Assembly: GCA_037957365.1 (NCBI GenBank)
Contig: JARHVA010001427.1
Location: 1,957,501 to 2,021,500, forward strand
Direction: 5' to 3'
DNA length: 64,000 nucleotides
Origin: Torreya grandis
Taxonomy: Eukaryota; Streptophyta; Pinopsida; Cupressales; Taxaceae
Shown here in pieces: positions 35,701 to 50,879 of this stretch. The notes under the pieces were generated by a model, which was not told the origin of the DNA, did no database searches, and saw only the letters and a list, made by a program, of their open reading frames with translations. Positions within the stretch are counted from its first letter, which is position 1, and every line of letters starts with the position of its first letter. The position numbers and the translations under genes are program-made.

Positions 35701-35989
35701 CTAAATTTTAATCATCTTTGTCCCCTTTTTCCATTTTATGTACCTATTGTACTTGATGCTTCATTGGCTAGTCTGAATTAGTTATGACAACTCCTTGTTT
35801 CTCAACTAGTTTTGGAGACACCTTTAAAGCTAAAAGTTATATATAAGCATATATTTATATCCTAGGATAGAAAGGTAATCCACTATTTTTAATGATTTTC
35901 TATTAACCTTTAGCTGCACCTTTTGAACCATTAATTGTTTACGGATTAGATGTATTTGAGAGACCTTCCTAGCCTCTGCATTCAAATTT

Positions 35990-37460
35990 TTCTATGTTTT
36001 AGGGGAAGCAAGTTGATCTTTGATACTCTTGGAAATAAAATCAAGAGTACTTGAATCATTAGTCACATCTTGAACCTCATCAAAGGAAATTATTTTAGCT
36101 CTAGTTATAGTTTCAACTTGACCATTTGAACGACTAGTCTCACCACCATGGTTTAAAGTAACATAATCATCCATTTTCCAATTTACATTAATGGAATTAA
36201 GATGCCACTAAAACTTTTGAGCCTCTACTTGGGGTACCAAACTTGTTTCTTGATACTGACCTCCTTGAAGATAAAACTCTTTTTGTGTCATTTGTGGCAT
36301 AGTAATGTTTTGTGATACCAAGGCTTGGTTTTAAACATCATTAGGGTGGGAAGGCTACTAATTTTAGTTATGCATCAGATTATTTTGAGGTGGTGTGGGG
36401 ACAATATATTTTGAACTTTTTGGTGCATTAGAGTCAAGAGATGCATATGGCTTAGCTATAACTATGGCTCTTTGTGCTTGGTACAGTGGTCTATTTTCTC
36501 TAAATCCTTGATAATGAAGCCTTTAATCTCTAAAAGGCTAAAAATAAGTCTAATTTTGTTGTTGATAGGGCCTATTATCCTGATACTATTTCCTCTTAAG
36601 CTTTACTATTTCATTTTCAAAGGATTAAAGTAAACCTTTTAGCTCACCAAGCTCATTGGTTTGACTAAAAGGGGATGCAACTTGAGCTTGTGGAGGTAGA
36701 ATAGGGGCTAATGATGGAAAGTGAGGAACTTGAGGGGGTGGAATATATTATAACTCTAAAAATATAGGCATTAGAGGCCTTGGAGTAAACTTACCAACTT
36801 GTATCAATCTATTTTCTACTCTTATTATAACCTTATAAGAATTTGGCAAGGTATGGGTACCCATGGACTATATCATCACACTAATATTAGAATTAAGGGA
36901 TCTTAAATAATAAAAGAAAGAATATTCAAGGGCTGGTCTAATAATTGTAGGTATTCTAATCCATGTCTTTTATAATTTGAGGTTGAAATCAGATATGAAC
37001 TCATGAGGAGCTTTCTTTATGTTGGTCAATTGTTTGAATAAAGATAGGTGATCAGAGTTGTCTTCAAATTGCCTAAATAATGCTACACCTAATTCATCCC
37101 AAGTAACAATGGAATTCAATGGAATATTTCTATACCACTGTAATTATTTTCCTTTGAAGGAAGCAACAAGCAGTCTAATGGCCACATTATCTTGAACAAT
37201 ATTATGCACTAACAAAAGGTTGGAAACATCATAGATGTGCTCAATAACATTTGTTTGATCTTATCTAGAAAATAATAGGATAATTCTAAGAGAAGACATA
37301 AGAATATCATCATATTGGGCTAATTTTAATGGACTACCACTATTGAATGGAATAAATACTTGATTTTTAATGGTCATTTGAGTATAGGGGATTACACTAC
37401 TTGAAATAATAGGATGGCCAAGAGATGAATATTGCTTTCCAAGATATGGTCTTGTCATAT
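35990..37460 (-). pseudogene. gag: Element B gag remnant
   Basis: Minus-strand frame from 37458 (MTRPYLGKQYSSLG). Key segments: VAIRLLVASFKGK, LQWYRNIPLNSIVTWDELGV, ALFRQFEDNSDHLSLFKQLT, APHEFISDFNLKL and SYKVIIRVENRLIQVGKF. It is followed by a Pro/Gln-rich linker with QPQ-like repeats and a C-terminal stretch (MDDYVTLNHGGETSRSN then FDEVQDVTND). One frame persists for most of 480 codons; nearly all breaks are TAA or TAG where Gln is expected. Confidence 0.87.
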
Positions 37461-37694
37461 TAAATTTTGATATCTTATATGAAATATAAGGTATCTCAAT
37501 GAATTCAAGGGGAATACCCTTACTAGTTTACCTTGTAGTGACCTTTAGCATGAGAATGATGCCTAGATGGTGATGTTAACTCGACAACTTTAAAGATCTT
37601 TATTCCTAATGGTGGTGGATCTCCTTCACTAATGTAAAATTTTCTCCTTATCTCCAATTTTTAGTTATTTAAAGATAATGTGTCCCACCAGACA
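37461..37694 (-). other. Element B 5' leader
   Basis: Short leader between gag and the 5' LTR. Sense-strand sequence next to the LTR is TGTCTGGTGGGACACATTA. The TGG could start a primer binding site, but I cannot assign a tRNA. Confidence 0.4.
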
Positions 37695-40190
<2,496 letters not shown>

Positions 40191-40195
40191 TGGGT

Positions 40196-40323
40196 ACAAT
40201 ATTTGATTTAAGTAGTTTCTTTGATAATAATAACATTAACATATTGTAAATGATATATTGTATTAGGTAAATAAGAAATATTTTTTTCTTTAGGTTCAAT
40301 GCTATCAATGACATTGTTGAAAT

Positions 40324-40372
<49 letters not shown>

Positions 40373-41053
40373 CTTGATTTTGTGATGTTGTTGATGGAGT
40401 TGAGGTTCTTAGGCATGAAGAAATTCAAGAATCTATTCATCACTAGGTAAAGTGGGAAGAAGATCATAATACTCTAAATCTACTTTGAGATAAAGAATTT
40501 TATTACCATGGCAATAATATTTTGAATCTATCTAATGTACATCTATGGCCTTGAAATCTAATGTAATCTTGGGAGTAGGGGGAATAAGGGAAAATGGTTG
40601 GTTGGATATGGTGGGTTTTTAATTAATTTCATTGACAGGGGAATAATTAGATGCAAGGATGGAATTTTTAAGTGGTATAAAAGATGTAAGAAGTGTTGAA
40701 CATTTATAAAGTAGGATTTATTCTACCACCCAAAGAGTATCAATAAGCAAATAATTAACAACATGTATATGACCTTCAGGAGCTAAATCAAAATTAGTGG
40801 AAATGGTATGACCATCATGGTTGAAAGAATGTATTTGGGCTAAATTTTTCTAATAATGTTGAACATCCAAGTTTTATGATTGAGCTTGGGACATGATGTA
40901 GTTATCATCATAGGTTGGAGAAATTGTACATGCTTGAGATTCAAGAGGAGTTTCATAATGGGAGATACCTAGATCACTAAATTTGTGTGAAGACATGATT
41001 AAAGGATATTGGAATAATTTGGACACTCCATAATCATTACATGTGAAGGCATC
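40196..41053 (-). other. Element A protease-RT linker, right of the B insertion
   Basis: Decayed pol linker between protease and RT. It includes a 40-base T run (40328-40367). No conserved motif beyond general continuity with the flanking pol. Confidence 0.45.
40328..40367. repeat. Poly(T) run of 40 bases
   Basis: Pure T tract, a poly(A) on the minus strand, about 140 bp from the right end of element B. It could be the tail of a tiny retroposed insert or slippage growth of a shorter run. No flanking duplication is obvious. Confidence 0.9.
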
Positions 41054-41780
41054 TTATAGGTAAGAAGCATATTCAGAATTACATGGAGGGGAAATCAATG
41101 ATCTCATTAATGAGAGGGATAATGTGATTAGAAGGTAATAAATAAGGAGGAAGATATTTTGAGATGTATGTAGGCATCTTAGTAGTTTTGTAGGTATTTT
41201 CAAGTCATTAGGTTCATCATCATCTAAATCAGTAAGAGTGACATGTAAGTCTAGATTAATATTGATGAATTTAGGTAAGGGAACACTATTGATTATTGGA
41301 ATGTTAGGAATATGATATTGAAATTTAGGATTGGGAAGTTGAATACTCCAAGAGTTGGGATCAGCCTCATATTTATACCTTTTATCATTATGTAGGAACT
41401 TGATGCATTGGCTAACAAAAAAGGTGATATCCCACATTATATGAACCCATGGGAATCCTAAGAGTATTTTATAAGATAGGGGAAAGTCCAGTTACATAAG
41501 CTTGGTTTGAATAGTATTAGATCTAATTGTAAGGGGGATCTAAATATAACAAAGTGGATTTTGATTATTTTTATCAAATCCATGATAGGTTAGGCAAGTT
41601 TTCTTGAGATGATCTTTATTATATCCAAGTTATTGGATGATCCACAAAGATGTCACATTAATACTAAACTCTTAATTAATTAAAACTTTATCAATAAAGG
41701 TAGTATTAATGGATATTTCAATGAATAGGGGTGGATCATCAGCATGAAAAAAGATCTTATCATTAATCATGTATTCTTCA
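41054..41780 (-). pseudogene. Element A protease remnant
   Basis: The minus strand reads DPPLFIEISINTTFIDKVLI, N, stop, then EFSINVTSLWIIQ where the active-site D-x-G-A is expected, then LCYIQIPLTIRSNTIQTKLM and YKILLGFPWVHIMWDITFFV. The L-L-G-x-P-W-x-H motif is diagnostic of the retropepsin/pol junction in this group of plant gypsy elements. It continues in a 127-codon open frame to 41054. The catalytic Asp and Gly are gone. Confidence 0.85.
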
Positions 41781-42699
41781 AGAAATTCAATGGAAGGTTT
41801 GGACGAAGGACAAATGGATTCAATGGTATGCATATTGGTAATTTGAGGCTCAAGAGAGGGTGGTTTTTAATCTATAGAAGATGTATCTTCAATTTTTTTC
41901 AATTTTTTCATGAGGAACTTATGATGATAGGGGAGGTGATAACTAACTCCATAAGGGGATTGTTTCAACGAATGGAGTTGAGTTCTTCTAGAAATTTCTA
42001 ATGGGATTTAGAAGAATAACTAGTATGAGGTTTTGTAGGTAAGGAAGATTTTGAATGAATGGATGTGGATGGGGGTTTGGAACAAGCATATGGATCCCCA
42101 TTAGCTTTCAAATATAGATGAGTGGTTGTAGTATATTTGAGAAGTTATTCTTCCAAAAAGGGATTCTTAGGTTTGGTAACAAGATCTTTGTGAGATAGTT
42201 TATGATGATTGTTAACCTTAAATACATTAACATATTTAGAGATTTTTTAATATTGGTCATAATCAACATCAATGGCATAAATATCATTTGTATTTTATGG
42301 AGTGGTATATGTGGGAAAATATTTTTGGTTTTTAGAATAATATTTGTGAGCTTTTCATTTTTGATAAGCAATGTGGTATTCTTGATGATGGAGTTGGATC
42401 ATGGCTTTGTGATTGAAGGAATCACCAAACATATAAGAAAAAAAATTGGTAATCCATCTACAATTTTCATGGGAATGACTAATGTCAGTGTGAAACTGAT
42501 AAAATTAAGTAGGTTCATACCATTTAGGAGGATTATTTGGATAAGTAAATAGTTTAAAGGGAACTAAGAATTGTTTCATTTGTTGCACAGTTAATGGTAT
42601 GTGAGAATATGGGGGATTTTAAACCTTATAAATTCTTAGTTTGGTGTGAGGAGTATATTATATGATGGAAATGTTAGAAGTTTTAAAAAATCCCTTAGG
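41781..42699 (-). pseudogene. Element A gag C-terminus and gag-protease linker
   Basis: Minus-strand fragments QFLVPFKLFTYPNNPPKWYE, FYQFHTDISHSHENCRW then FFSYMFGDSFNHKAMIQLHH retain Cys/His spacing loosely like a nucleocapsid region. The rest is low-complexity, with several Lys/Ser-rich open stretches. The overlapping plus-strand frames (41744-42001 and 42202-42552) are shadows. Confidence 0.5.
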
Positions 42700-43690
42700 T
42701 AATTTGGTATTAGGTTCAAATTTATTCATTAATAAGTCTTGATGTTTGGCTTGGTAAAGAGATTCATTAAGCATTTGGGGGAAAAAGTTTGAACATTATA
42801 TTAAAGAGGAGTTAAATAAATTATAAAGAGTTTAAATAGATTATCATCAGTTATTTTATGGATGGCCTTGTAGGCCCAATATTTCCATCCTTTGATAAAA
42901 TCATGAGCTGATTTAGTGGGAGATGACTTAGAGTTGATGAAATATCTAAGGTAATTTTTGGGAAGGTCATTGTGTTGAAATTCTTTAACTAGAGGATTAA
43001 CTAAATCCTTTATTTTCTAGATGGAATGTTGGGTAAATTAGTTATAACATTCCAATACATCACCAATGAAGGTTTTAATGAGAATTTTGGTGGTGAAGAA
43101 AGTATTAGTTTGGATCCACTCTTTATAAATATTACCAAATGATTTAAGAAAAGATGCAGGGTCTTTAGTCCCATCATACTTGATAGTTGGAGAGATGCTA
43201 CCAATATCAAAGGAAATGATGAAAGGAGATAAATGATAATTTTGAATGTTTTGAAGCATCTTGTTATTCATAATAGGTTTTGGAATAACATTTATTGAGG
43301 AATTTATAAGAGGTGGAGGAATAAAATATGTATTAGTTTGAGGAATTAGAACCAGAGGTTGATTAGGCATATTGATCAAATGACATTGTAATTACATTGT
43401 TTGGGAGGTGTTAGATGTTTGCATTATGTTCATTTGTTGCACAACTCAAAAATAAATTTGGGTTATATAAATTGGTGGGTAAATGTTTGTAGAAGGACTC
43501 CCCAAAATAGTATTAGGGGGAGGGTTATTGGGAGGTGGATTACCAGTGAGATTGTTGGATAGACTTGTGTCAGTCTCTCCCACATTGTGTTGAAAATGAT
43601 TGAAAATGGGAATTGTATTGATAGGTAAAAAAAGATTAGATCCACCTACTTCATCTTGAATAATTATTTGAATGATTCTATAATCCATAT
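42700..43690 (-). pseudogene. gag: Element A gag remnant
   Basis: The minus strand from 43688 begins MDYRIIQIIIQDE, with a Pro/Asn-rich N-terminal region (NPPPNNPPPN). An overlapping frame reads KYDGTKDPASFLKSFGNIYK, EWIQTNTFFTTKILIKTFIG and DVLECYN, then FQHNDLPKNYLRYFINSKSS and AHDFIKGWKYWAYKAIHKI. This matches the order of retrotransposon gag: (Y/F)-x-G-x-x-D-P-x-x-F-L, the T-F-x-G-x-A-x-x-W-like segment, and F-x-x-R-W-like segment. Confidence 0.82.
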
Positions 43691-45539
43691 ATAGAGGGGA
43701 ATAAGTGATCCAAGAGTGAGGATTCTTAGGAGGTCCATAAAGGCAGAAAAGAATACCCCATATAGTGTCTAAATAGATTTAGGTTGTCTAAGAAGATTCT
43801 AATGGGGATTTCATGATTATTGATGAAAGGAATAAGTTTTTAAGCAAGATTAAAGAGAGATTAAATATAGATAAATAACTTAGCAAGATATAATATCAAA
43901 TTTAGACAACAAGTATAGATTTGACTAGGTTAACAAACTATTGTGAAGACACAGGTTGAGAAGAGTACAAAGTCAACTAGGTTGACTATATACTACTAGA
44001 CAAAGGGGAAAATAGAAAGATAAGATACACAGTCATGTTGGTCAACTATGTATTATAGGAAGGAAGAAAGATACATTCTATAATATATTGTATCTACTAG
44101 AATGATAGTGTTCTAAAATAAGAATTATTTTCTATAATATAAGTGTATAAATAATGAATGTAAACACACACAAAATTAGATCAATGTGAGTGATCTAATT
44201 GAGGCACATATCAAAAAACCTTACACCAACATTGGCTAATGCAAGTTTTTGTAATACAACACACAATGATCAAAGAGAAAACAATCAACTAAAAAGTAAC
44301 TGCTAACTATGTGGTCATCCTAAGTATTATTAGATTACTATAAAGTATTGATTTAAGTGTGATTAGAGAGTTGGATGAAATAAGGAACCAGGAAAGAAAT
44401 TTATGGATGGCTTTAGAGTTGAAAGGGATATATTTTAGCAATGGTACTAGCTTGTTATTGGGGCCTACACCCTCACTTAATAATATCATAGCAATGAAGG
44501 TGTTGGGTGCTTTTCTAATATATACCATTAACCACATATTTATACTTGGAAAGAAAACCAAGTTGGCTTTCCCCTTAGTGATGAAATCCAATTAGGTAGG
44601 CCTTGGTAAAACAAGTGTTTAAATGTGTTTTAAATGTTATGTTATTTGGTAGTATGTGCAAAAAATTAAGATAGTGTAACTAAATGGTAATTTGGAAAAC
44701 CACCTATTTAAATTATGTGAATTAATCTAAGCATGAAAATAATTGAAAAAGGAAATTTAAATTAATTACTAGTAAATAGTTGTTAATTACCTTATTTTAG
44801 AATAGTATAGAGTCAGTTCAGGTGACACTATATGTAAATAGTATAGAATAGAGTCAAGTGGGTCATTACTATTATGTATAAGTAAGGTCTTTAATAATAG
44901 AGTTGAATGGGTCGACTATGTCCCTTAGATAGAAGACAAACTACAGAACTAAGTTAACCATGTTGACTTAGTTGGTTGTAGATTTGTAGTTTCAAAGAAT
45001 GGTAACTTGTGTAAAATAAAACTAAATAAATTACTAAAATGATACAGAGGGGAAAGAGAGGAACCTTTGTGGGGTTGAATATGATAAATATTGTAAATTT
45101 TATGCTAAAGTGGATTAATTTTTGCTTTCATATTTTGAAAACCAACTTGACTGGTTCGACCTAGTTCTATAAAAGCCTATGTGTTGAAGAAGAATAATAT
45201 GATAAAGTTGACATGTTTGATATTTTTTATTGACCTATATGCTGATAGAGAGAATAATATGAAAAAATCAACTTATTCTACTTTGTATGATTATCTGGAA
45301 ATGAAGAAGAATATTGTTTTGACCCATTTAATCTAGTAACATGTATCTAATAAAGACTTGCACAAAAAAAACACATTTGTTTTGATATGACTGTATGCTA
45401 AACTTACACACAAAAAAGTATAACTATACTGACTAGTTTGATATAATACTACAAATATATAAAAATATATTTAGATAGTAAAAATGATAGTGTGAAAGAA
45501 AACCTGTAAGGTTCATATTCATGTAGGAATTCACTACAA
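43691..45539 (-). other. Element A 5' leader
   Basis: About 1.85 kb between gag and the 5' LTR. It repeatedly contains GTTGACT or GTCAAC words, including the palindrome-like GTCAACTAGGTTGAC at 43974-43988. A plus-strand frame at 44359-44595 (an EIRNQERNLWMALELKG-like stretch) is open for 78 codons, but I do not recognise it. No primer binding site is visible next to the LTR. Confidence 0.45.
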
Positions 45540-46719
45540 TGTATGCAAGGGAAATGAAGTAGATCTATAAATCAATCCTAGCTCAAAGAAGATAAATCCT
45601 ATTTACACTTCTGATCATGGATACATTAAATATTTAAGGTCATGACCAAGATGGATCAGTTAAACATATCCAATGGATCTTTTACCTCAATAATATCACT
45701 AGGGAGGGTTCTAAAACCTCCAATCAATCAAAACTATGTAATAACCCTAACTAGGTCTTATGTTTTCATATTCACTAAACTAATAACAAGTAAATTAACA
45801 TCAAATATAGTTTTCACCAAATCTTGTGGCACAAAGTGGGGGTTAGTAAACATAAAATTAAACATGCATAAGAGAATCCTAATTAAGCTATGTATAGGTA
45901 AAACCCTAATGCATGGAGAGAGAAATATATTCAAAATCCATTACTTATATTACATTTATCTACTAAAGAGAGGAGCAAAGTTAGAGATACTTACATTGAA
46001 CATAAACCCATCAAGACTCAATCTATCCCTTGGGAAAATATGCTTTGCGATAGCTTGTTGTGGTTTATAAGGATCTCTAAGAAAGGCTAAAGCATTCAAG
46101 ACTTCTCCACAATCAATTATTCTTTTCCAAGTATAAACCTTAAGATAAGATTCCTCAATTAGAATGGCAAAAGAGTGAACTATAAATAATCACAAATGAA
46201 TAATTAACTCTTTTTATCTCTCAAATAATGGATAAATGGATGTTTTTATATAGGTGGATCTAACCCTTATCTTTTTCTAAAGTTTAGGCCAACAAGGTCG
46301 ACCCAGTTGGCCTAGTATCGTTATTGAAAAAAATATATTAGGTCATGATCTAGGTCATTTATGGGTGGACCTAGACCCTAATAAGCTTTTTTTGATTAGA
46401 TTACAAGGTTGATGGGGATGACAGTGTAATGTAAACCATAAAATGGGTTCTAGGCTAGGGAAGGGTTAATGAAGGCAAAAAATGACTATAGGAGGGTGTA
46501 AAATAGGAGGCCAAGCTAAAGGGAATGTTTTTAGGATATGCTTATATTGATAACACATGGAAATAAAGGAAAAAAATCCTAAGAATCACTAATGGTCTAC
46601 TCATCCGTTTCTCAGTGTACCCTTTAAGGCATGCACTTAGAAAGATTGAGACTCGATGGGTTCTTGAAAGATAAAAATTATCAATAATTGGTAAAGTTTT
46701 AAAATATTATCTATATATA
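45540..46719 (-). repeat. Element A 5' LTR (right copy)
   Basis: Direct repeat of 713-1893, the same length within one base. It starts TGTATGCA and ends ATATATA (decayed from TGTATACA). A TATA box on the minus strand lies at 46241-46254. A 142-codon plus-strand frame (45642-46070) is antisense to the element; the left copy is interrupted after 65 codons. Confidence 0.85.
46241..46254 (-). promoter_or_regulatory. Candidate TATA box of element A LTR (right)
   Basis: Minus-strand CCTATATAAAAACA, aligned with the TATA box of the left LTR. It would be the promoter driving the element, since this is the 5' LTR. Confidence 0.5.
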
Positions 46720-46724
46720 GGGGC

Positions 46725-47239
46725 CATGCTTGATCAATATAAAGTTTTATCTTTTATGTTATCAAATTGAATTATGTGTCCAATAGTTATTGAGATCCAT
46801 AGGATCACCTAATTGCCCATGCCCTACATTATGATGATCAAACCTAATTAAGGAGCTTCTTTATCATTTTGTGGTTTATGTATACCTAATCTTGATGTGC
46901 ATGATATACTTTGGCAATCTAGTTTACTTAAAAATCTATGCCCCACAATCTCTCTATCTCTATAATATAATATAATTCATGAATTAACGTAGATTTGATT
47001 GGGATTGTATTCTAACTTCTAGGCATAGACAGTTTGGATAAGTTGGACATCAAATTTGGGCATTGATTCCTTTCATGGAGGTCCATGTATCTTCATTGTA
47101 AAATTCATACTTCATGGCTTCTTATCATTTCTCATGAAGACAACATGTCCTTTGATGTTAGGATCAATACTAAATGGTGCTCTCTCACTATTTTTCTAAT
47201 TGATTTAGGGTCCCATGTCTCTTTTGACTTTTATTTAGA
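46725..47239. other. Sequence between elements A and D; no recognised feature
   Basis: About 515 bp of AT-rich sequence without a convincing frame. It should have been continuous with 1-712 before A inserted, and with 56158 onward before D inserted. Confidence 0.5.
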
Positions 47240-47244
47240 CTAGG
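47240..47244. repeat. Left target-site duplication of element D
   Basis: CTAGG at 47240-47244, identical to CTAGG at 56153-56157, directly outside the two D LTRs. The perfect match defines the element ends. Confidence 0.8.
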
Positions 47245-49975
47245 GGTTGATGTGTGTTCTAACATACAACCAATAATTAGGAATGGGTTGTGCTAATCCC
47301 TCCCTATCTTGAAAGGAGGCTTTCACAAACAAGTCTCTATAAGGTCTTGGTTACCAAGGCTTGAAAAATAGGTTAGCCTAGTTGGATCGTTGTGACCATA
47401 CCATGTCAACAGTCTTCAATGTGTATTTCAAGATATTTAATATGCATTAAATGAACAGACTAATTCCTAATGAACCAATATAATGATCTAACCATAAATA
47501 AATAACTAATTCAAATGAAAAAGTTTATTATTTATAAGCTAAATAATTCATTACAAAATAATAGACAAAGAAGCATGAAATCAAAGTAAGTATTAGATTT
47601 AGACTATAACTTAGAAATAAAAAAGAGAGAGGGAGATAATGACAAAGAAAAAAATGTCCTGCTATCTAATGTTAGCAATCTTGTTTCTATTAATAATATG
47701 AATCTTTGCATAGACCAATCCTTAGTTGAGATAGACTTAGCACAACTCCAACTCAATATGGTTTAAGAGATTGTGGAATGAATTAGCATAGCCAAAGAGG
47801 AAAACATGGTCACCATATGCATGCATAGACTAAGCTTATCACATGATAAAAGATTTTATATTAAATATGTTTCTAATAAGGATCATTTAGGATTCATCAA
47901 ACACTCAGTGAGCTGTAGACTTGACTTCCAATTAACCTCAACTCAAAAAACTAATCTAGAAATCAAGGGAATCAATGAAAAAAATGATTGGTCTACTAAT
48001 CTAATATAAAAGGAGCTAGCCATGAATAGTCTTCTATAATCCTAAAAAGAACAACCTAAGCATAATTATCTTAGTCTTATAAAATACTATCTTTTATTGC
48101 ATTGAAAAGTTGATCTTATATAGGCATGTAGGCTTATGGACTCCAAAATCAACCAAATTTTACTACTAATGAGGTAGTTATAAACATTTATTATTGATTG
48201 AAGGAATGTGTTTGAGTATGTGGATTTAAACCTCTAACAAATTAAAGGTGTCCCTAGAATTTTTGTAATTAAACCATTCTTAAATAGAGTTTATAAAATT
48301 GAAATGTGTTGGAACTGCATCATTATTTCCAACTACCCACATCTCATCACAATTGAGAGCACACCTCTTTAAGGCTAAGATTTTATTTTATGCCCTGTGT
48401 TTAATGCAAATTCACATGTCATGCTCATTATTATTATCTCATTCATGATTTGGGTTTCCTTTTCAACCACTTTACCATTTAAGACCATGATAAAATTGAT
48501 TCTATAATTTAAATCAAACATGCAATCTATTCTTAGCCTCTAATAGTTTTGATAAGTAGATGGGTTGTCAAATTAAAACTAGTCCCTTTGTTGGCTATGC
48601 AACCAACATGTTATATGATTTGATGAGTTTCTTTCCACATGGATTCTCCCCACTCCTCCATTTCTTAGTTGAAGTTTTAAGTGTACACTAACTATTATTT
48701 AATTTATGAGGTAATATTTCACCATACATCACATCTTACTTGTTTAGTCTCTGACAAACTACAAGGTCTACATGGACCACATAAGGGCTATAGGATAGTA
48801 AGATTACACCACATGGTGTCATCCTAATCACCTAATTACCTTTGGAAATGACATCATTTCTATCTTGCATGAAAATATCTGAGAGATCATAGCAGTGGGA
48901 GTATGCCATGTGGAATCATCCCACTCACACTTTCACCCTCAAGCTCCACACTTTATATTAACATATCTAAGATAGAAAAGTAGTGGGATGATGCCACATG
49001 GCATAATATTATTGAGCTACTAACCCTAAGGAATTGTAATGGTAAAAACATCTATAGGATAGTGAAGTAATGGTATTATGCCACATGATATCATTCCACT
49101 AACCTACCATCCCAAAGTGTTATTGACATCATCACCTCACTAAAAAACATTGAATGGAATTAACTAAGTCTTTAAAATAATTTTAAATAGGCCTAGGACC
49201 TCCAGGTGATCGACACATGGTGCCAAGACACATAAAAGTGACACATGTCTCTGTTAAAAATAATAAAATTAACTAAGTCCCAAAATCCTTCCTGGAATAA
49301 TTTGAGATATTGGGAGCTATGGAAAGGTACACATGGTTGTGAGAAACTTTGGTGAAATTGGATAAGTGTTTAAAATCTTTCTTATATGGTTTGGAGTTTT
49401 TGGGAGCCATAAGAAATCACCATGTAGCATCAGGATTGATTTAAACACTTGCAAACAAAAGAAAAATAAGCCCAATCATTAGTATTCAATGTAAAATCCA
49501 ATCACTAATAAATTTAAAATAAAATGGCTAAGTATTTAAAATATATGATAGAGGCATGAAAACTTAGTTAGAGAAAGCCATTTTAATGAAACTTTTGTCC
49601 ATTTTAATGAAATTAATTGAGGTAAAAGATGAACCATAGGACACTTATAGCTGATTTAGATTGAATTGAATCTAAAATGGACTAAAATTGCTAAGGAAAA
49701 GCAATAAAAGAGTCTAAAAAAGTTAGATAATTTGATTAACCTAAGGCAAAATAGTTTGAAAAGAAGCTATAAAATGTGTTTCAAAACAAAATAAAATGAA
49801 TAGACTAAGACTTAGTAGAATTATGCAAATTTGGATATTTAAATTAAATTAGCATAAGATGTGAATTAGACAATAAAACACTATGGACTCATTGAAGTAT
49901 AAGATAAAATTTTAAATCAAAAAGAGGGTCCCCATTTTTAGATTAAAAATGGGGCATGTTGTACTAGAAACAATA
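47245..49975 (-). repeat. Element D 3' LTR (left copy)
   Basis: Direct repeat of 53389-56152. Shared blocks include GTGACCATACCATGTCA, a TCTCTGACAAACTACAA block and repeated variants of CCACATGGCATNAT/GCCATGTGGAATCATCCCA. Near the inner end, CCCCATTTTT-AGATT-AAAAATGGGG (49930-49954) forms a perfect 10-bp hairpin. Confidence 0.85.
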
Positions 49976-50879
49976 AATGATGAATCCTACTTGGAAATAC
50001 TCATGAGTATTTTGAGAATATAGAATCTTTGATTTCACAAGAATAAAAATTATTAGATACAAGATATCACTTAAAAAAACTAGAGTTAAAAGGCATTAAA
50101 GTATATGGGATCAAGTGGAATACTAATCCAAAATCTTATTAAAATAATCTCTATGTGATTAAGTGATTTATTCATTTCATTTGCATTGACATGCAGTAAT
50201 TCAGATTTACATAAGGCCAAACATACTTAAGGAATTATATTTTACAACTTATATTGGTGGAAGTGGTGTGGAAATTTCTCTATTGACAACCATGCAGTTA
50301 TAGCCCTAACATAAATACCTTTGGTCCCTTCTAAAGGCCTTGCTCCACTACCAACTAGGCTAGAAAGCCACTATAGGTTTCCAAGATCACCCTTTTGAGG
50401 AGAGTTTTATATTTTAATTTTAACTCAATTCTTTTGAAAGGATATTTTTCAATTTATCCATAGAGGGTTAGGGACCAAGCCATAGGTAAAATGAAAAAAC
50501 AAGTTCATGACAACTTAAGACAAATCATAATTGAAGTAATTCTTCATTTTCTATAGATATTTATTTAATTCCATTAGATGGCTTGAAATAAGAAAATATA
50601 TATTATAAAACTCATAGGTTATGCTATGAATCATTGACCTTTGAAATTATGGAAATGAATAGATTAAAAACATCAGTTCACATAAGATTTTCAATTAAAA
50701 TTATAATTAGGTTCTTTAAGTACCACATATTTTATCTTTATAAGAGCCTTTCATTTCATTTTTTTATTAAAAAATGGGAAAAAAGGGGAAATAATATGGG
50801 AAAAACCCAAAAATTAAATAAGAACAAAATAAGTCAAACCTATTCTAGTAATAAGGGGCATGAAGGAGTATACCAATGA
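49976..50879 (-). other. Element D 3' untranslated interior
   Basis: No pol remains. The segment 50290-50392 (CCACTACCAACTAGGC and flanks) is the D copy of the sequence shared with C and E. The plus-strand 81-codon frame at 50634-50879 is Lys-rich and not recognised. Confidence 0.5.

Noticed and set aside
44359..44595. 78-codon plus-strand frame in the A leader as a captured host exon
   Set aside because: No family recognised, no splice sites checked, and it depends on a GTG start; kept only as a note in the leader entry.
45642..46070. 142-codon plus-strand frame in the A LTR with a homologous 65-codon frame at 816-1013
   Set aside because: Similarity is explained by the two LTRs being copies. 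It is antisense to the element, interrupted in the other copy, and has no recognisable domain.
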